Below, piece after piece: positions 63,996-64,000 of a stretch of DNA of 64,000 bases; positions within the stretch are counted from its first letter, which is position 1; every line of letters begins with the position of its first letter. Under the pieces are notes generated by a model. That model worked only from the letters and a program-made list of their open reading frames with translations. It had not been told where the DNA came from and made no database searches. This DNA comes from Miltochrista miniata (Eukaryota > Arthropoda > Insecta > Lepidoptera > Erebidae), in the NCBI GenBank assembly GCA_933228765.1, contig OW121755.1, forward strand, positions 17,287,684 to 17,351,683. Reading direction: 5' to 3'. Both the position numbers and the translations under genes were made by a program.

Positions 63996-64000
63996 GTAAG

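Overview
This window is eukaryotic nuclear DNA, almost certainly from a moth or butterfly. It has small exons with GT-AG introns, AT-rich spacers, and many repeat types common in lepidopteran genomes: tRNA-derived and 5S-derived SINEs, Lep1-like fragments ending near CAGCTAGT, R1-, Jockey- and RTE-type retrotransposons, and Tc1 and hAT-like DNA elements. I read four host genes exon by exon. (1) A BRCC36/BRCC3-like JAMM deubiquitinase, + strand, 6666-19848, 6 exons, 264 aa. (2) A RETREG/FAM134-like ER-phagy receptor, - strand, 28876-19933, 6 exons, 350 aa, convergent with BRCC3; the two stop codons are only 84 bp apart. (3) A complete mitochondrial 4-aminobutyrate aminotransferase (GABA transaminase), + strand, 30001-36666, 9 exons, 501 aa. 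(4) A second, diverged GABA transaminase paralogue, + strand, from 43247 to past the right edge, 8 exons visible, with the same intron positions and phases. Genes 3 and 4 are a tandem duplication.

Layout. 1-4458: two head-to-tail decayed non-LTR retrotransposons on the - strand. 5451-6495: a 1.05 kb hAT-like non-autonomous element ending about 170 bp before the BRCC3 ATG. 6666-19848: BRCC3, whose 9.3 kb third intron holds a 490-bp near-identical inverted repeat pair, R1-type fragments and hairpins. 19933-28876: RETREG, whose last intron is almost filled by a 5.8 kb hAT-like element carrying nested SINEs and MITEs. 30001-36666: GABA-T copy 1. 36667-43246: spacer between the paralogues with a Jockey/CR1-type reverse transcriptase relic and a 100-bp satellite in two opposing arrays, one interrupted by a 5S-derived SINE. 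43247-63995: GABA-T copy 2, whose introns contain a composite of palindromes, an apparently intact Tc1 transposon, a SINE hit twice by other elements, a nearly complete RTE-type retrotransposon with an open 914-codon frame, and a 149/159-bp minisatellite.

No operon, CRISPR array or prokaryote-style system is present. The strongest unusual signals are the tandem GABA-T pair with an inverted satellite between the copies, and a set of hAT-like elements with TAGGGA-type ends, perfect 8-bp target duplications and subterminal arrays of short palindromic words. The host genes look functional. The RTE and Tc1 open frames look young; most other mobile DNA is broken. All homology calls were made by eye, without database searches.
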